Below are positions 18,239 through 26,912 of a DNA stretch of 64,000 nt, piece by piece. Every line of letters begins with the position of its first letter. The first letter of the stretch is position 1. The stretch spans positions 124,001 to 188,000 of the forward strand of contig CAWHJN010000005.1 in the NCBI GenBank assembly GCA_963829705.1, in the 5' to 3' direction. The position numbers were made by a program, and so were the translations under genes. Under the pieces are notes generated by a model. The model did not search any database. It saw nothing but the letters and a program-made list of their open reading frames with translations, and was not told the DNA's origin. Source of the DNA: CAWHJN01 sp963829705. GTDB lineage: Bacteria > Bacteroidota > Rhodothermia > Rhodothermales > BA12.

Positions 18239-18802
18239 ATGGACCACGCCTTTTCGATGCGTGCCCCCAAGACCGGCCCCCCCCCCTCGCCGGACTGGTC
18301 GCTTTTCAAGACTCTCTCCTCAGACCTTTCTGCTGACCCGTCCCGGTACCACGTACTGGACGCGGTAGGGGTGCGTCTTGGCGTCGTTTCCGGATGGGTG
18401 CGCTCACCTCTCGGCCAGGTGGCGGGGCTGCGTGTAGCGGTGCGCGGCTTCTTTAACGACCACCTGTACGTCATACCCATCGGGTACGTGGCGCAGATCG
18501 ACCCGCGTCACCGGGTGCTGCACCTGCGCGAGATCACGCGGCGGGCGCTGCCGCAGATGGCCCTCCGCTGCGACGGCGACGCGCTGCCGCCGCCCGAGGT
18601 GCTCGAAAACGTGTTTCAGGATGCGCCCGCGCCCCGCCCGGACATCCTCGCGGCGCTCGTTAACCCGGAATACGGCCCTGTGATCACGCTCGCAGCGAGC
18701 GAACCGACTTGTGCTGCCGAACTGTCTCCGCCCGAGGCGTTGCCCGCGTGGCGCTCGCTTGCCGCGCTCGCCGAGGACGAGGACGCACCGTACTGGCTGT
18801 AA
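18239..18802 (+). CDS. Hypothetical protein with PRC-barrel-like segment
   Basis: The 187-residue soluble protein contains YHVLDAVGVRLGVVSGWVRSPLGQVAGLRV followed by LYVIPIGYVAQIDPRHRVLHLREITRRAL, which resembles a PRC-barrel beta-domain (about residues 40-105). The C-terminal 70 residues are Pro- and Ala-rich and unrecognised. ATG 18239 is preferred to GTG 18218 because a -7-like box lies directly upstream. It stands alone between the polysaccharide locus and an outer-membrane protein gene. Function unknown. Confidence 0.6.
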   Translation: MDHAFSMRAPKTGPPPSPDWSLFKTLSSDLSADPSRYHVLDAVGVRLGVVSGWVRSPLGQVAGLRVAVRGFFNDHLYVIPIGYVAQIDPRHRVLHLREITRRALPQMALRCDGDALPPPEVLENVFQDAPAPRPDILAALVNPEYGPVITLAASEPTCAAELSPPEALPAWRSLAALAEDEDAPYWL

Positions 18803-18849
18803 CACCGCTGTGGCGGCAGACGTAGGGAGAACGACTTTCGCTTCTTCCT

Positions 18850-20511
18850 ATGCCACGCTTCCTCGCCCTCGCCGTCCTCGCCTGCCTGGCCGCTGCTCCG
18901 CTGAGCGCCCAGACGCTCCAGCCCCTCGACCGCGCCGAGACGCGCGACGCGCGGGCCGTCTCGCTCACCGTCCGGTCGCTGCTCGACCTGCTGCGAGAGG
19001 CCGTCCTGCGCGCGCCCGAGCCCGGCCTCGGCGACCGCCTCCGGCCCCTCACCCAGTCGCTCGTCGCCTTCGAACCTGCTGACGGCCCGGCGACGGACGA
19101 CCTGACCCGGCAGCTCCAGCAGCTCCTCGACGAGGTGGTGCGGCTCCGCGACGACCTGCGCGCCGAAGGAGCCGCCGTCACCGCCGGACGCCTCGACCCT
19201 ATCGTAGAGGGCCTGCGCGATGCGCTCGCTACGGCGCGGGAAGCGAAACCCACCGGCACGCCGGAGCAGCACGGCTCCGGCTTCCGCTTCTCGTGGGAAG
19301 ACGATGCGGACGACAATCGGAAAGACAGCCGGGAAAACGACGACGCCTGGGAAACCGAACGCGACGACACGTGGGATGCCCGTGATTCCGATGGCCGCTA
19401 CCGCTCCAACCGGAACCGGTACTTCTACCACGGCGCCCGCATCGGCGAAGAACTGTTCTGGGAAGACGCCCTCGTGCAGGACGACCTCCCCATCCGGTAC
19501 AACCGGGTCGAGGGTTTTTACCTGGGCCTGGAGCGCAGTCCGCTCGACCTCAACAGCCGCCGCCCCGGACGCATCTTCGGCGAGGCGGGCTACGCTTTCG
19601 GGCTGGAGGACTTCCGCTACGCCATCGGCGCTGACCTCCGCGTGACGCCGCGCGGGCCCTACGCGGTCAAAGTGGGCGGCTTCTACCGCGAGAGCACCGT
19701 CACCGAGGACGACTGGAAGATCGACCCGGTCGAGAACGCCCTGGGAGCGTTCGTTGCCCGCCACGATGCCTACGATTACTACGAGGCCGAAGGCTGGACG
19801 GTGTATACCGAAGGGCAACTCGGCAAGTACGGACGCGCGCAGGCGGGCTTCCGCAGCGAGGAGCACCGCAGGCTCGACCGCAACGTGACGTGGTCGCTCT
19901 TCGGCGGCGACGAGTTTCGCTACAACCCCGCAGCCACCGAGGAGACCGTCAACAGCTTCGTCGGCACGCTGGAGCTGGGACGAGTGCGCGGGCTGACGGA
20001 CCTGCCGCGCGGGGCTGCGCTGCGCCTCGACGCTGAACTCGGGCAGGGCGTCGGCGGCGACGCCGACTTCAGCCGCTTCGTGGCCGACGGGCGCCTGTAC
20101 CTGCCCGTGTCGATGTACAGCAGCCTCAGCCTGCGCCTGCGCGGCGGCACCACCGTGGGCGACGACGTGCCCTTCCAGAAAGGCTTCACCCTCGGCGGCC
20201 TCGGCTCGGTGCGGGCTTATCCGCAGAACGCATTCGGCGGCACGCGCATGGTCACGAGTTCTGCCGAGTTTACCATCACGCAGCCCGGCCTGCTCGACGA
20301 TCTGCTCAACGACGTCCACCTCTTTGGCTTCGCCGATTACGGCTGGACGGGCAACGGGCAGGCGTTTGCGCTGGCCGACGGCGTGGGCGACGTGGGCTTC
20401 GGCGTGGGCCTCGACGAGCGCCGCGTGCGCCTCGAACTGGCCTTCCCGCTGCGCGACGAGGGGTTCGGTACCCGGCCCACGCTGTGGCTGCGCGTGGCTC
20501 CGTCGTTCTGA
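18850..20511 (+). CDS. Omp85/BamA-like outer-membrane beta-barrel without visible POTRA domains
   Basis: The 553-residue protein has a signal peptide (1-21, ending PLSAQ), a helical region (about 35-135, Leu/Arg/Asp-rich), a very acidic linker with repeated Asp, Glu and Trp (about 148-185) and a C-terminal barrel. The barrel carries FTLGGLGSVRAYPQNAFGG (about 453-471), like the Omp85 motif around the lumen-facing Arg, and the chain ends in Phe, as usual for barrel proteins. POTRA repeats expected in BamA/TamA are not visible, so this is not a canonical assembly factor. Role unknown. Confidence 0.65.
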   Translation: MPRFLALAVLACLAAAPLSAQTLQPLDRAETRDARAVSLTVRSLLDLLREAVLRAPEPGLGDRLRPLTQSLVAFEPADGPATDDLTRQLQQLLDEVVRLRDDLRAEGAAVTAGRLDPIVEGLRDALATAREAKPTGTPEQHGSGFRFSWEDDADDNRKDSRENDDAWETERDDTWDARDSDGRYRSNRNRYFYHGARIGEELFWEDALVQDDLPIRYNRVEGFYLGLERSPLDLNSRRPGRIFGEAGYAFGLEDFRYAIGADLRVTPRGPYAVKVGGFYRESTVTEDDWKIDPVENALGAFVARHDAYDYYEAEGWTVYTEGQLGKYGRAQAGFRSEEHRRLDRNVTWSLFGGDEFRYNPAATEETVNSFVGTLELGRVRGLTDLPRGAALRLDAELGQGVGGDADFSRFVADGRLYLPVSMYSSLSLRLRGGTTVGDDVPFQKGFTLGGLGSVRAYPQNAFGGTRMVTSSAEFTITQPGLLDDLLNDVHLFGFADYGWTGNGQAFALADGVGDVGFGVGLDERRVRLELAFPLRDEGFGTRPTLWLRVAPSF

Positions 20512-20544
20512 CGCCTACGCGCCGCGCAAACCAATTGGGCCGCA

Positions 20545-20587
20545 GGGGGGTTAGAGGACGCGCTTCCTCTCGCCCCCCTGCTCTTTT
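20545..20587 (+). terminator. Hairpin with short T-tract after the barrel gene
   Basis: GGGGGG (20545-20550) pairs with CCCCCC (20573-20578) and AGAGGA (20553-20558) with TCCTCT (20565-20570), leaving a six-base loop and a two-base internal mismatch. TGCTCTTTT follows. It resembles an intrinsic terminator of the upstream gene, but the proposed TTG start of the next gene falls in the T-tract. Confidence 0.5.
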
Positions 20588-21956
20588 GCGACGTTTCGCC
20601 TGGTACCCGTTCGCCCTCGCGCTGCTCGTAACCGCCTGCGGCGACGTAAGGCTGGGCGAGATGAAATCGGCCCTGCGTACCGTGCTCGTCCAGACGGGTG
20701 ACTCGACGCTGACGGTCTACTACGACGCGCGCGACTTCAACCCGCGGTGGACCCAGCGCGATCACCTCAATGCCGCCGCCGATTCGCTGCTGAACGCCCT
20801 GTGCCACGCCGACGCCCACGCCCTCGACCCGGCCCACTACGACGTCGCCCACCTCGGCGACATTTACCACACTGCCTACCAGCAGGACGACCTGCCGGAC
20901 TCGGCCCGCGCCGTGGCCCTCGCCACGCTCGAAGTCGCCCTGTCGCAGGCGCTCCTTGGCTACGCACGCGACCTCCGTACGGGCCGTGCTTTCCCCCTCG
21001 ACACGGCGCGCGCGAGGTGGACGATCCGGGATTCCCTGTCGGTTCTGCAGGGGGAAGCGCCCTCCGATCTCAAGAAAACCCTGACGCCACCCCAGGAGGG
21101 GTATGCCGCCTTGCACGACGCCCTCGACCGCTACCGCGCCCTCGCGGATTCAGGCGGATGGCGTCCTCTCGCGCGCCCGCTCGAACCCGGCGTAGCAGAC
21201 GCCGACGTGCAGACGCTGCGCCTGCGCCTCGCTGCCACCGGCGACCTCGACGCCGGAGACGCGGGGGTTACGTACGATGCGGCCCTTGCGGAGGCCGTCG
21301 GGCGGTTTCAGCGCCGACACGGGCTGGCCGCCAGCGGAGTCGTGGACGAGGCCACGCGGCAGGCGCTCAACGTGCCCGCCGACGCGCGCGCTCGGCAACT
21401 GGAGGTTGCCCTCGAACGCCGTCGCTGGTTACCCGTCGCGCTGGGCAAAACCTACCTCGTCGCCAACACGGCGGACAGCCACCTTTACGGTTTCCGCGAC
21501 GGCGTGGCCACGCTGCGCCTGCCGATGACGACCGACCCCGCGTGCCGACGCCCCCCCCTCGTGGCTGACAGCGTGACGGCAGTGACGTTCACGCCGGGGG
21601 GCGGCGCGCGGCTGTCGCTCGGCACGGCGGCACTCGACGTCACCGCCACGGTGGAAGGCAACGCGGGCTGCTTTCGCGTGCGGATGCCCGGCCCGCTCGC
21701 ATCCTTCGTGCTCGACGGCACCGACCGATGGAACGAGGCGCGGGTGGGCGAGGCGCTTGCCGCCCCTGAGACGCGCACGGTGGCGCTGGCCAGCCCGCTG
21801 CCCTTCTACGCCCTCCCGCGCACCGCGTGGGTCGAGGACGGCACCGTGCAGTTCCGCGACGAGACGCCCGCCGACCGTGCCCTCGCCCGATCCCTCCGCC
21901 CGCGCAATCCCCGCGAAACCGGGCAGGCGTGCCGGGTGCTTACGGCCCCGCGCTGA
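20586..21956 (+). CDS. YcbB-type L,D-transpeptidase-like lipoprotein with degenerate active site
   Basis: A signal peptide with lipobox LVTAC precedes a scaffold domain (YYDARDFNPRWTQRDHLNAA), a peptidoglycan-binding module (DVQTLRLRLAATGDLD ... AVGRFQRRHGLAASGVVDEATRQAL) and a YkuD-like segment (GKTYLVANTADSHLYGF). The C-terminal FYALPRTAWVEDGTVQFRDE matches the end of YcbB/LdtD. In place of SSGCVRV it has NAGCFRV: the nucleophile Cys is kept, but the upstream catalytic His is not evident and the loop is short. TTG 20586 is a guess based on the signal peptide; the open frame reaches 20484. It may be a peptidoglycan-binding protein without activity. Confidence 0.7.
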   Translation: MRRFAWYPFALALLVTACGDVRLGEMKSALRTVLVQTGDSTLTVYYDARDFNPRWTQRDHLNAAADSLLNALCHADAHALDPAHYDVAHLGDIYHTAYQQDDLPDSARAVALATLEVALSQALLGYARDLRTGRAFPLDTARARWTIRDSLSVLQGEAPSDLKKTLTPPQEGYAALHDALDRYRALADSGGWRPLARPLEPGVADADVQTLRLRLAATGDLDAGDAGVTYDAALAEAVGRFQRRHGLAASGVVDEATRQALNVPADARARQLEVALERRRWLPVALGKTYLVANTADSHLYGFRDGVATLRLPMTTDPACRRPPLVADSVTAVTFTPGGGARLSLGTAALDVTATVEGNAGCFRVRMPGPLASFVLDGTDRWNEARVGEALAAPETRTVALASPLPFYALPRTAWVEDGTVQFRDETPADRALARSLRPRNPRETGQACRVLTAPR

Positions 21957-21959
21957 ACG

Positions 21960-23762
21960 TCAGCCCGCGATAGCGGTCACTTCGCCACGCAGCCGCACCA
22001 CGTCGGCTTCGAGGGCGGCTTTGCCCGCGTCGAGGGTGGCTACGGCTTCCCGCTCGGCCTCGACCTGCTGCACGTACGGCGCGACGGTGCCGCGCGTGCG
22101 TTCGATGATGCGCTCGGCCTGCTCGTCGAACTGCGCTTCGAGCGCCCGGTGGAGGTCGCGCCGCAGCGTGTCCATGCGCTCGTTGAACTCGGCGACGGCC
22201 TTGCGGCGCTGCGCGGGCAGCACGGTCAAACTCAGCGCCCCTGCCACGCCCGCCGTCACGAGGCCGAAGCCGCCCAGCGCGTCGAGAGACGTGGCGGCGA
22301 TGAGCACGCCCGAGAGCACGCCGAGCCCCGCCGCGCCGACACCCGCGTACTGGAACAGGTCGGCGGAATTGCGGGCGTTTTCGAGCAGCCGGCGTGCTTC
22401 CTCGCGCACGTCGTGGACCGCCAGGCGGCGGCCCGCCTCGCGAGCGAGCGCGTCGAAGGCGGCGGCGCGGTCGAAGCCCGGCCCGCTCGTGCCCGGCGCG
22501 AGCGTCGGCGCGGCGCGGCGCAGCGTCTCCAGCGCGCCCTGCCACAGGTCGAGGGCGCGGGTCAGCATGGCGTCCACGCCCGCCGCCACGTGCCCCTCGA
22601 TCTGCTGGTCGAGGTCGCGGACGACCTGGCGGTTGAACTCGTCCTTGAATTTGTCGCGGTCGCGCAGCATCCCGATGTTGGAGATGCGGAAGGCGTCGTG
22701 CAGAAAGCGAACGCCGCGCGAGTCCATGTCGTCGAGTAGCGCGTCGATTTCGTGGAGCGGAGCCTGGGCCACGTCGCGCAGCGCATCGCGTGTGGCGTCG
22801 AGGTGAGCGTGGAGGGCGTCGAGGTGGCGGGCGTCCTGGGCGAGGGCCTGCCGCCGCGTCTCGAGGGCAGGCTCCAACCCACGCAAGAGCGCCGTGGCGG
22901 CGTCGAGGGGCGCGCCCAGCTTGAGGCGGAGACGCTCCGGCCCGGCGAGCGTCTCGCGCACGTACCGCTCGAAAGGCGCGAACCGGCTTTTCTGCAACAG
23001 CTCCTCGCGGGCCGACGTGCTCGAAACCTGCTTGCTGTCGAAGGCCAACTCGGCGCTCACGGGGAACACCTCGGGCGTGATGCCCAGCTTTTCCTCCACC
23101 CCCTTCCGCACGTGCGAGACGACGGTGGCCATGTCCGACTCCGACTTCGCCAGGTCGGCCTTGTTGACGACGACGGCCAGCGCCTTGCCCCACTGCCCTC
23201 GGATGTACGTCAGAAACTGCCCCTCCGACTGCGTCAGCGGGCGGTCGTAGGAGGTGACGAACAGCACGAGGTCGGCGCGCGGGATGAAGTCTTCGGTCAG
23301 CCGCTGGTGCTCCTCGATGATGGAGTTGGTGCCGGGCGTATCCACGAGCGAGAGGTGGCGCAGAAGGTCGCTCGGCACAAACTTCTCGACGAGGTACGCC
23401 GATTTCTGCCTTTCCGTCTTCTCGTCGCCGTAGCGCAACACCGTGATTTTGGCCGTCGTCGGCACCGGTCCTTCCTCCATCAGCTTCTCGCCAAAGAGCG
23501 CGTTGATGACGCTCGACTTGCCCGCGTTGAATTCGCCCACGACGACGAGCAGAAACAGGTCGCCCAGGTTGCGCTGCACGTCGTCCACGCGCCGCGCCGC
23601 CGCGTCGTCGCCCGCGCGCGTGAGCAGGTCGCGCAGCGTTTCGAGCAGGCGGCGCTCCTCGTCGAGGAGGGGGCGGGCGGAAGGCGGAAGGAGCGTGTCC
23701 ATGCAGGTGGCGAGCAGGCGTGCAAGGTACATCCTCGGCTGCGCCGTTCGCCCGGCGCTCAC
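21960..23762 (-). CDS. Bacterial dynamin-like GTPase
   Basis: The 600-residue protein has a G-domain with P-loop GEFNAGKS (about 76-83), switch Thr region PVPTTAKITVL, DTPG and the guanine-specificity motif NKAD. Helical stalk regions surround a hydrophobic hairpin (about 470-515, FQYAGVGAAGLGVLSGVLIAA and following) that could insert in the membrane. Bacterial dynamin-like proteins bind and remodel membranes. Start may be 23762 or an internal ATG (23732, 23702); the N-terminal ten residues look weakly conserved. It lies seven bases downstream of the CBS-domain gene on the same strand. Confidence 0.85.
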   Translation of the reverse strand: MSAGRTAQPRMYLARLLATCMDTLLPPSARPLLDEERRLLETLRDLLTRAGDDAAARRVDDVQRNLGDLFLLVVVGEFNAGKSSVINALFGEKLMEEGPVPTTAKITVLRYGDEKTERQKSAYLVEKFVPSDLLRHLSLVDTPGTNSIIEEHQRLTEDFIPRADLVLFVTSYDRPLTQSEGQFLTYIRGQWGKALAVVVNKADLAKSESDMATVVSHVRKGVEEKLGITPEVFPVSAELAFDSKQVSSTSAREELLQKSRFAPFERYVRETLAGPERLRLKLGAPLDAATALLRGLEPALETRRQALAQDARHLDALHAHLDATRDALRDVAQAPLHEIDALLDDMDSRGVRFLHDAFRISNIGMLRDRDKFKDEFNRQVVRDLDQQIEGHVAAGVDAMLTRALDLWQGALETLRRAAPTLAPGTSGPGFDRAAAFDALAREAGRRLAVHDVREEARRLLENARNSADLFQYAGVGAAGLGVLSGVLIAATSLDALGGFGLVTAGVAGALSLTVLPAQRRKAVAEFNERMDTLRRDLHRALEAQFDEQAERIIERTRGTVAPYVQQVEAEREAVATLDAGKAALEADVVRLRGEVTAIAG

Positions 23763-23769
23763 GACATCG

Positions 23770-25077
23770 TCAATCGATGGCGGTGGCGTCGATCTCGGGC
23801 ACCTCGGGCGCGGGGAGCTCCACCTTCTCGATCCGCACCAGGTTGATGCGGTTGGCCGTGGCGTCGAGGATGGTAAAGCGCCACGCGTCGAAATCGAACG
23901 CGGACTTCGGAGGTGGCACCTCGCCGATGCGGTCGAGGAGGTAGCCCGCGAGCGTCTCGTAATTGCCGTCGGACAGCGACACGTCGTAGCGGTCAGCGAG
24001 CAGGTCGAGGTCGGTGCGGCCCGCCGCGATGAGCACGTCCGGCCCGGCCTGCCGCACGTAGTCGTCCTCCATGTCGAACTCGTCCTGGATGTCGCCGAAA
24101 AGGCGTTCGAGCAGGTCTTCGCGCGTGACGAGCCCCGCCGTGCCGCCGTACTCGTCCACGACGATGGCGAGCGAGTGGTTGAGCGCCAGCATCTCGCGCA
24201 AGAGGTCCTGCACCCCTTTCTGCTCGGGCACGAAGTGCGCAGGGCGCAGCATGTCCGCGAGCGTCGGCGGGTTGCCGAAAAGGTCGAAGGCGAAGGCGAT
24301 GCCCACGATCCGGTCGACGCTTTCGTCGTAGACGGGCAGGCGCGAGTGGCCCGACTCGATAAAGCGCTCGCGCACCTCGTCCAGCGACGCGTTCTTCTCG
24401 ACAGCCTCGACGTCGGGGCGTGGCACCATCAACTCGCGCACGCGCAGCCCGCCCAGCGTGAGCACGTTGGCGAGCACGTCGTCGTCGTCCGCGCCGGGGT
24501 TGACCTCGATGTCGCGGTGCTCCTGCAAGAGAATCTCGAAGTCGCGCCGGATAAACTGCGCGAAGTCCTCGGCATCCGACCGGAACAGCCGCGCCAGCAT
24601 CGCCGACGTGCTGCCGGCGAGTTTGACGAGCACCCACAGCAGCCAGTAGAACACGCGCAGCGGCAGCCCGAGCACAAACACGGCGCGGTTGGCCGTCTCG
24701 CGCGCGATGGACTTGGGGATGATCTCGCCGAAGACGAGCACGATGGTGGAGGCGATGATCGTCTGCGTGACGAGCACGAGCACGTCGGCCGTGCCGGTGG
24801 ACAGCCCCAGTTGCACGCCGAACAACCGCTCCAGCGGCGGGTCGAGGTAGAAGGCCACGAGCGTCGAGTAGAGCACGAGGGCGAGGTTGGTGCCCACGAG
24901 CGTCGTCGTCAAAAACGTAGCCGGGTCGCGCAGGAAGCGCATCACCACCTGCCCCGCCAGGCCACCGCGCCGCGCCTCGACCTCGACGCGTAGCCGGCTC
25001 GCCGTCACGAACGCGATCTCGGAAGCGGCAAAAAAGCCGACGAAGCCGAGCATCAGAAGAATGAGCAGGATGTCCAT
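23770..25077 (-). CDS. CBS-domain membrane protein of the CorC/HlyC (CNNM) family
   Basis: The 435-residue protein has an N-terminal DUF21 domain with about four helices (to residue 145, including FGEIIPKSIARE), two CBS domains (about 205-325, VPRPDVEAVEKNASLDEV and VVDEYGGTAGLVTREDLLE) and the C-terminal transporter-associated domain (YETLAGYLLDRIGEVPP). Family members are linked to magnesium/cobalt export and are often mis-called haemolysins. It is in a minus-strand run with the dynamin-like gene after it and enoyl-CoA hydratase before it. Confidence 0.88.
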   Translation of the reverse strand: MDILLILLMLGFVGFFAASEIAFVTASRLRVEVEARRGGLAGQVVMRFLRDPATFLTTTLVGTNLALVLYSTLVAFYLDPPLERLFGVQLGLSTGTADVLVLVTQTIIASTIVLVFGEIIPKSIARETANRAVFVLGLPLRVFYWLLWVLVKLAGSTSAMLARLFRSDAEDFAQFIRRDFEILLQEHRDIEVNPGADDDDVLANVLTLGGLRVRELMVPRPDVEAVEKNASLDEVRERFIESGHSRLPVYDESVDRIVGIAFAFDLFGNPPTLADMLRPAHFVPEQKGVQDLLREMLALNHSLAIVVDEYGGTAGLVTREDLLERLFGDIQDEFDMEDDYVRQAGPDVLIAAGRTDLDLLADRYDVSLSDGNYETLAGYLLDRIGEVPPPKSAFDFDAWRFTILDATANRINLVRIEKVELPAPEVPEIDATAID

Positions 25078-25129
25078 CAGCGCCGCCGAGAGGTTCTGCT
25101 CATGGGTTCACCCGGAGGAGGCTCGTCGT

Positions 25130-25906
25130 TCATCGACCTGTCCAGTTCGGCGCGCGTTTTTCCAGAAACGCCGCCGCGCCTTCTTTGAGGTCATCCGACG
25201 CGCACGCCTGCCCGAACAGCGATGCCTCGTAGGCCAGCCCCTCCGTCTGCGGCACGTCGGCGGCGTAGACGGCGCGGAGCGACAGCGCCACGGCGAGGGG
25301 TGCTTTCCCGGCGACGGTCTGCGCCATCTTTTTCGCCGCCGCCACGGCCTCGCCCTGCGGCACGACGGCGTTCGCCAGTCCGATCTCGTACGCCCGCTGC
25401 GCCCGGACATTGCCTCCCGTCAAAATCATCTCCAGCGCGAGGCCCCGGCCCACCACGCGCGGCAGTCGCTGCGTGCCGCCGTAGCCCGGCAGGATGCCCA
25501 GGTTTACCTCGGGCTGCCCGAAAACTGCGTTCTCCGACGCCACGCGCAGGTGGCACGCGAGCGCCAGTTCGCACCCGCCTCCGAGCGCGTACCCGTTGAC
25601 GGCGGCGATCACCACCTTCGGCAGCGCCTCCAGCTTGCCGAACACCTCCTGCCCACGACGCGCGAAACGCTCACCGTCGAGCGCGTTGAGTTTCGAGAAC
25701 TGGCTGATGTCGGCTCCGGCCACGAACGCCTTGTCACCCGAGCCGGTCAGGACGACGGCTTTCACGTTTTCGTCCGCGGCGGCTTTCTCCACTGCCTCGT
25801 CGAGCGCATCCATCAGGTCGAGGCTCAGGGCGTTGAGCTTGTCGGGGCGGTTGAGCGTGAGCGTGAGGAGGCCGTCGCTATCGACGTCGTACAGAACGAG
25901 GGACAT
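25130..25906 (-). CDS. Enoyl-CoA hydratase/isomerase family protein
   Basis: The 258-residue crotonase-fold enzyme has the oxyanion-hole segments FVAGADISQF (about 65-74) and VNGYALGGGCELALACHLR (about 100-118), and the catalytic Glu region FGQPEVNLGILPGYGGTQRLPR. The last shows the hydratase pattern with both acidic positions plausible. It likely hydrates trans-2-enoyl-CoA in fatty-acid breakdown. ATG 25906 starts at conserved sequence; the longer frame to 25975 runs into a purine-rich repeat and is rejected. Confidence 0.9.
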   Translation of the reverse strand: MSLVLYDVDSDGLLTLTLNRPDKLNALSLDLMDALDEAVEKAAADENVKAVVLTGSGDKAFVAGADISQFSKLNALDGERFARRGQEVFGKLEALPKVVIAAVNGYALGGGCELALACHLRVASENAVFGQPEVNLGILPGYGGTQRLPRVVGRGLALEMILTGGNVRAQRAYEIGLANAVVPQGEAVAAAKKMAQTVAGKAPLAVALSLRAVYAADVPQTEGLAYEASLFGQACASDDLKEGAAAFLEKRAPNWTGR

Positions 25907-25910
25907 TTTT

Positions 25911-25943
25911 GGAAAGTGGGAAGTGGGATTGCGGAACGGGAAG
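25911..25943. repeat. Purine-rich GTGGGAAG repeat
   Basis: A short low-complexity tract reads GGAAAGTGGGAAGTGGGA and then CGGAACGGGAAG. Very similar tracts lie at 27433-27470 and, on the other strand, near 28505-28550, all around the PspA genes. Confidence 0.45.
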
Positions 25944-26017
25944 CGCAAACTCAGAAGGTCAGAGTAGCAGATCACGCTGCTGCGTAGCGACTCGCCGCCG
26001 TCACGACCTGCGATCCA

Positions 26018-26905
26018 CTATCCGCGCGTTTTCTGACGGGGCGCGGGCGTGGAGAGGTCGTCGGTCGAGGGCGGTTCGAGGTCGAGGCCGTCGAGAATGG
26101 AATCGTTTCCGATGCCCGAGATGAGGTCGCCTGCGCTGGCGAACACGTCCTCGACTTCCTGCACGGCTTTCTCGGTTTCCTCGACCTCGGAGAGCAGCGT
26201 GTCGAGTTGGAAGGTGATCTCCTCCGGGTTGCGCATCGTCAGCGACTGCTCGTGGATGTACTGCGTCACGTCCTCGACCGTCGCCAGTTGCGCGTCGATG
26301 ATCTCGATGTTTTCGCGGCCTTTCTTGAAGCGCTCCAGCCGGTTCGAGAGGATGCGCAACCGGCGCTCTTTGATGGCGCGCACGCGCGGCGGGTCGTCGC
26401 GCATGTCGTCTTTGAGCGCGGCGATGGCGGCAGAGACCTCGCTCTGCGTGCTCTGCTGCATGGCCACCTCGTAGCGCTCGCGCTGGTAGAGCAGGTTGAG
26501 GTACGAGTCGAGCAGCCCGTCGATCTTTTTGAGGTGGCTGTCCAGGAGCCCCTGCGAGGCGTACGACAGCTTCTCGTAGTTGGATTTGATCTCCTTCTCC
26601 AGCCGCCGCAGCCGCACGTAGCGCCGCTGGTTCTGCCGCCCGAGCAGGTTGAAGATCTCCTTCTGCGACGGCGCTTTGGCGCGCTCGGCGGCCTTCTGCG
26701 ACTTGATGACGCGCTGGAAGCGCGGGTCGCGCGGGACGATGCCGAGAAACATCAACTCCGCCGCGGCGGTGAGCAGCAGCACGAGGTTGAACACGAACGG
26801 CACGCCGCCCACCACGAACGCCGTCAGCATGGCGGCGATGAGGAACGTGAGGTTCCACGGGTGCAGAAACGCCTCGCGCGTGTAGTTGATGTCGCGGTCG
26901 CTCAT
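26018..26905 (-). CDS. Two-TM coiled-coil membrane protein, unknown function
   Basis: Of 295 residues, the first 60 contain two hydrophobic helices (about 17-36 and 38-56), followed by a conserved-looking VPRDPRFQRVIKSQKA and a long helical region rich in Lys, Arg, Glu and Leu (about 70-255) with coiled-coil character. The C-terminus (SILDGLDLEPPSTDDLSTPA) is flexible. No known family was recognised. It starts seven bases after the mini-PspA stop, so the two are probably co-transcribed and may act together at the membrane. Its last residues RQKTRG faintly echo the TLGR tail of its neighbours. Confidence 0.7.
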   Translation of the reverse strand: MSDRDINYTREAFLHPWNLTFLIAAMLTAFVVGGVPFVFNLVLLLTAAAELMFLGIVPRDPRFQRVIKSQKAAERAKAPSQKEIFNLLGRQNQRRYVRLRRLEKEIKSNYEKLSYASQGLLDSHLKKIDGLLDSYLNLLYQRERYEVAMQQSTQSEVSAAIAALKDDMRDDPPRVRAIKERRLRILSNRLERFKKGRENIEIIDAQLATVEDVTQYIHEQSLTMRNPEEITFQLDTLLSEVEETEKAVQEVEDVFASAGDLISGIGNDSILDGLDLEPPSTDDLSTPAPRQKTRG

Positions 26906-26912
26906 AAACTCA

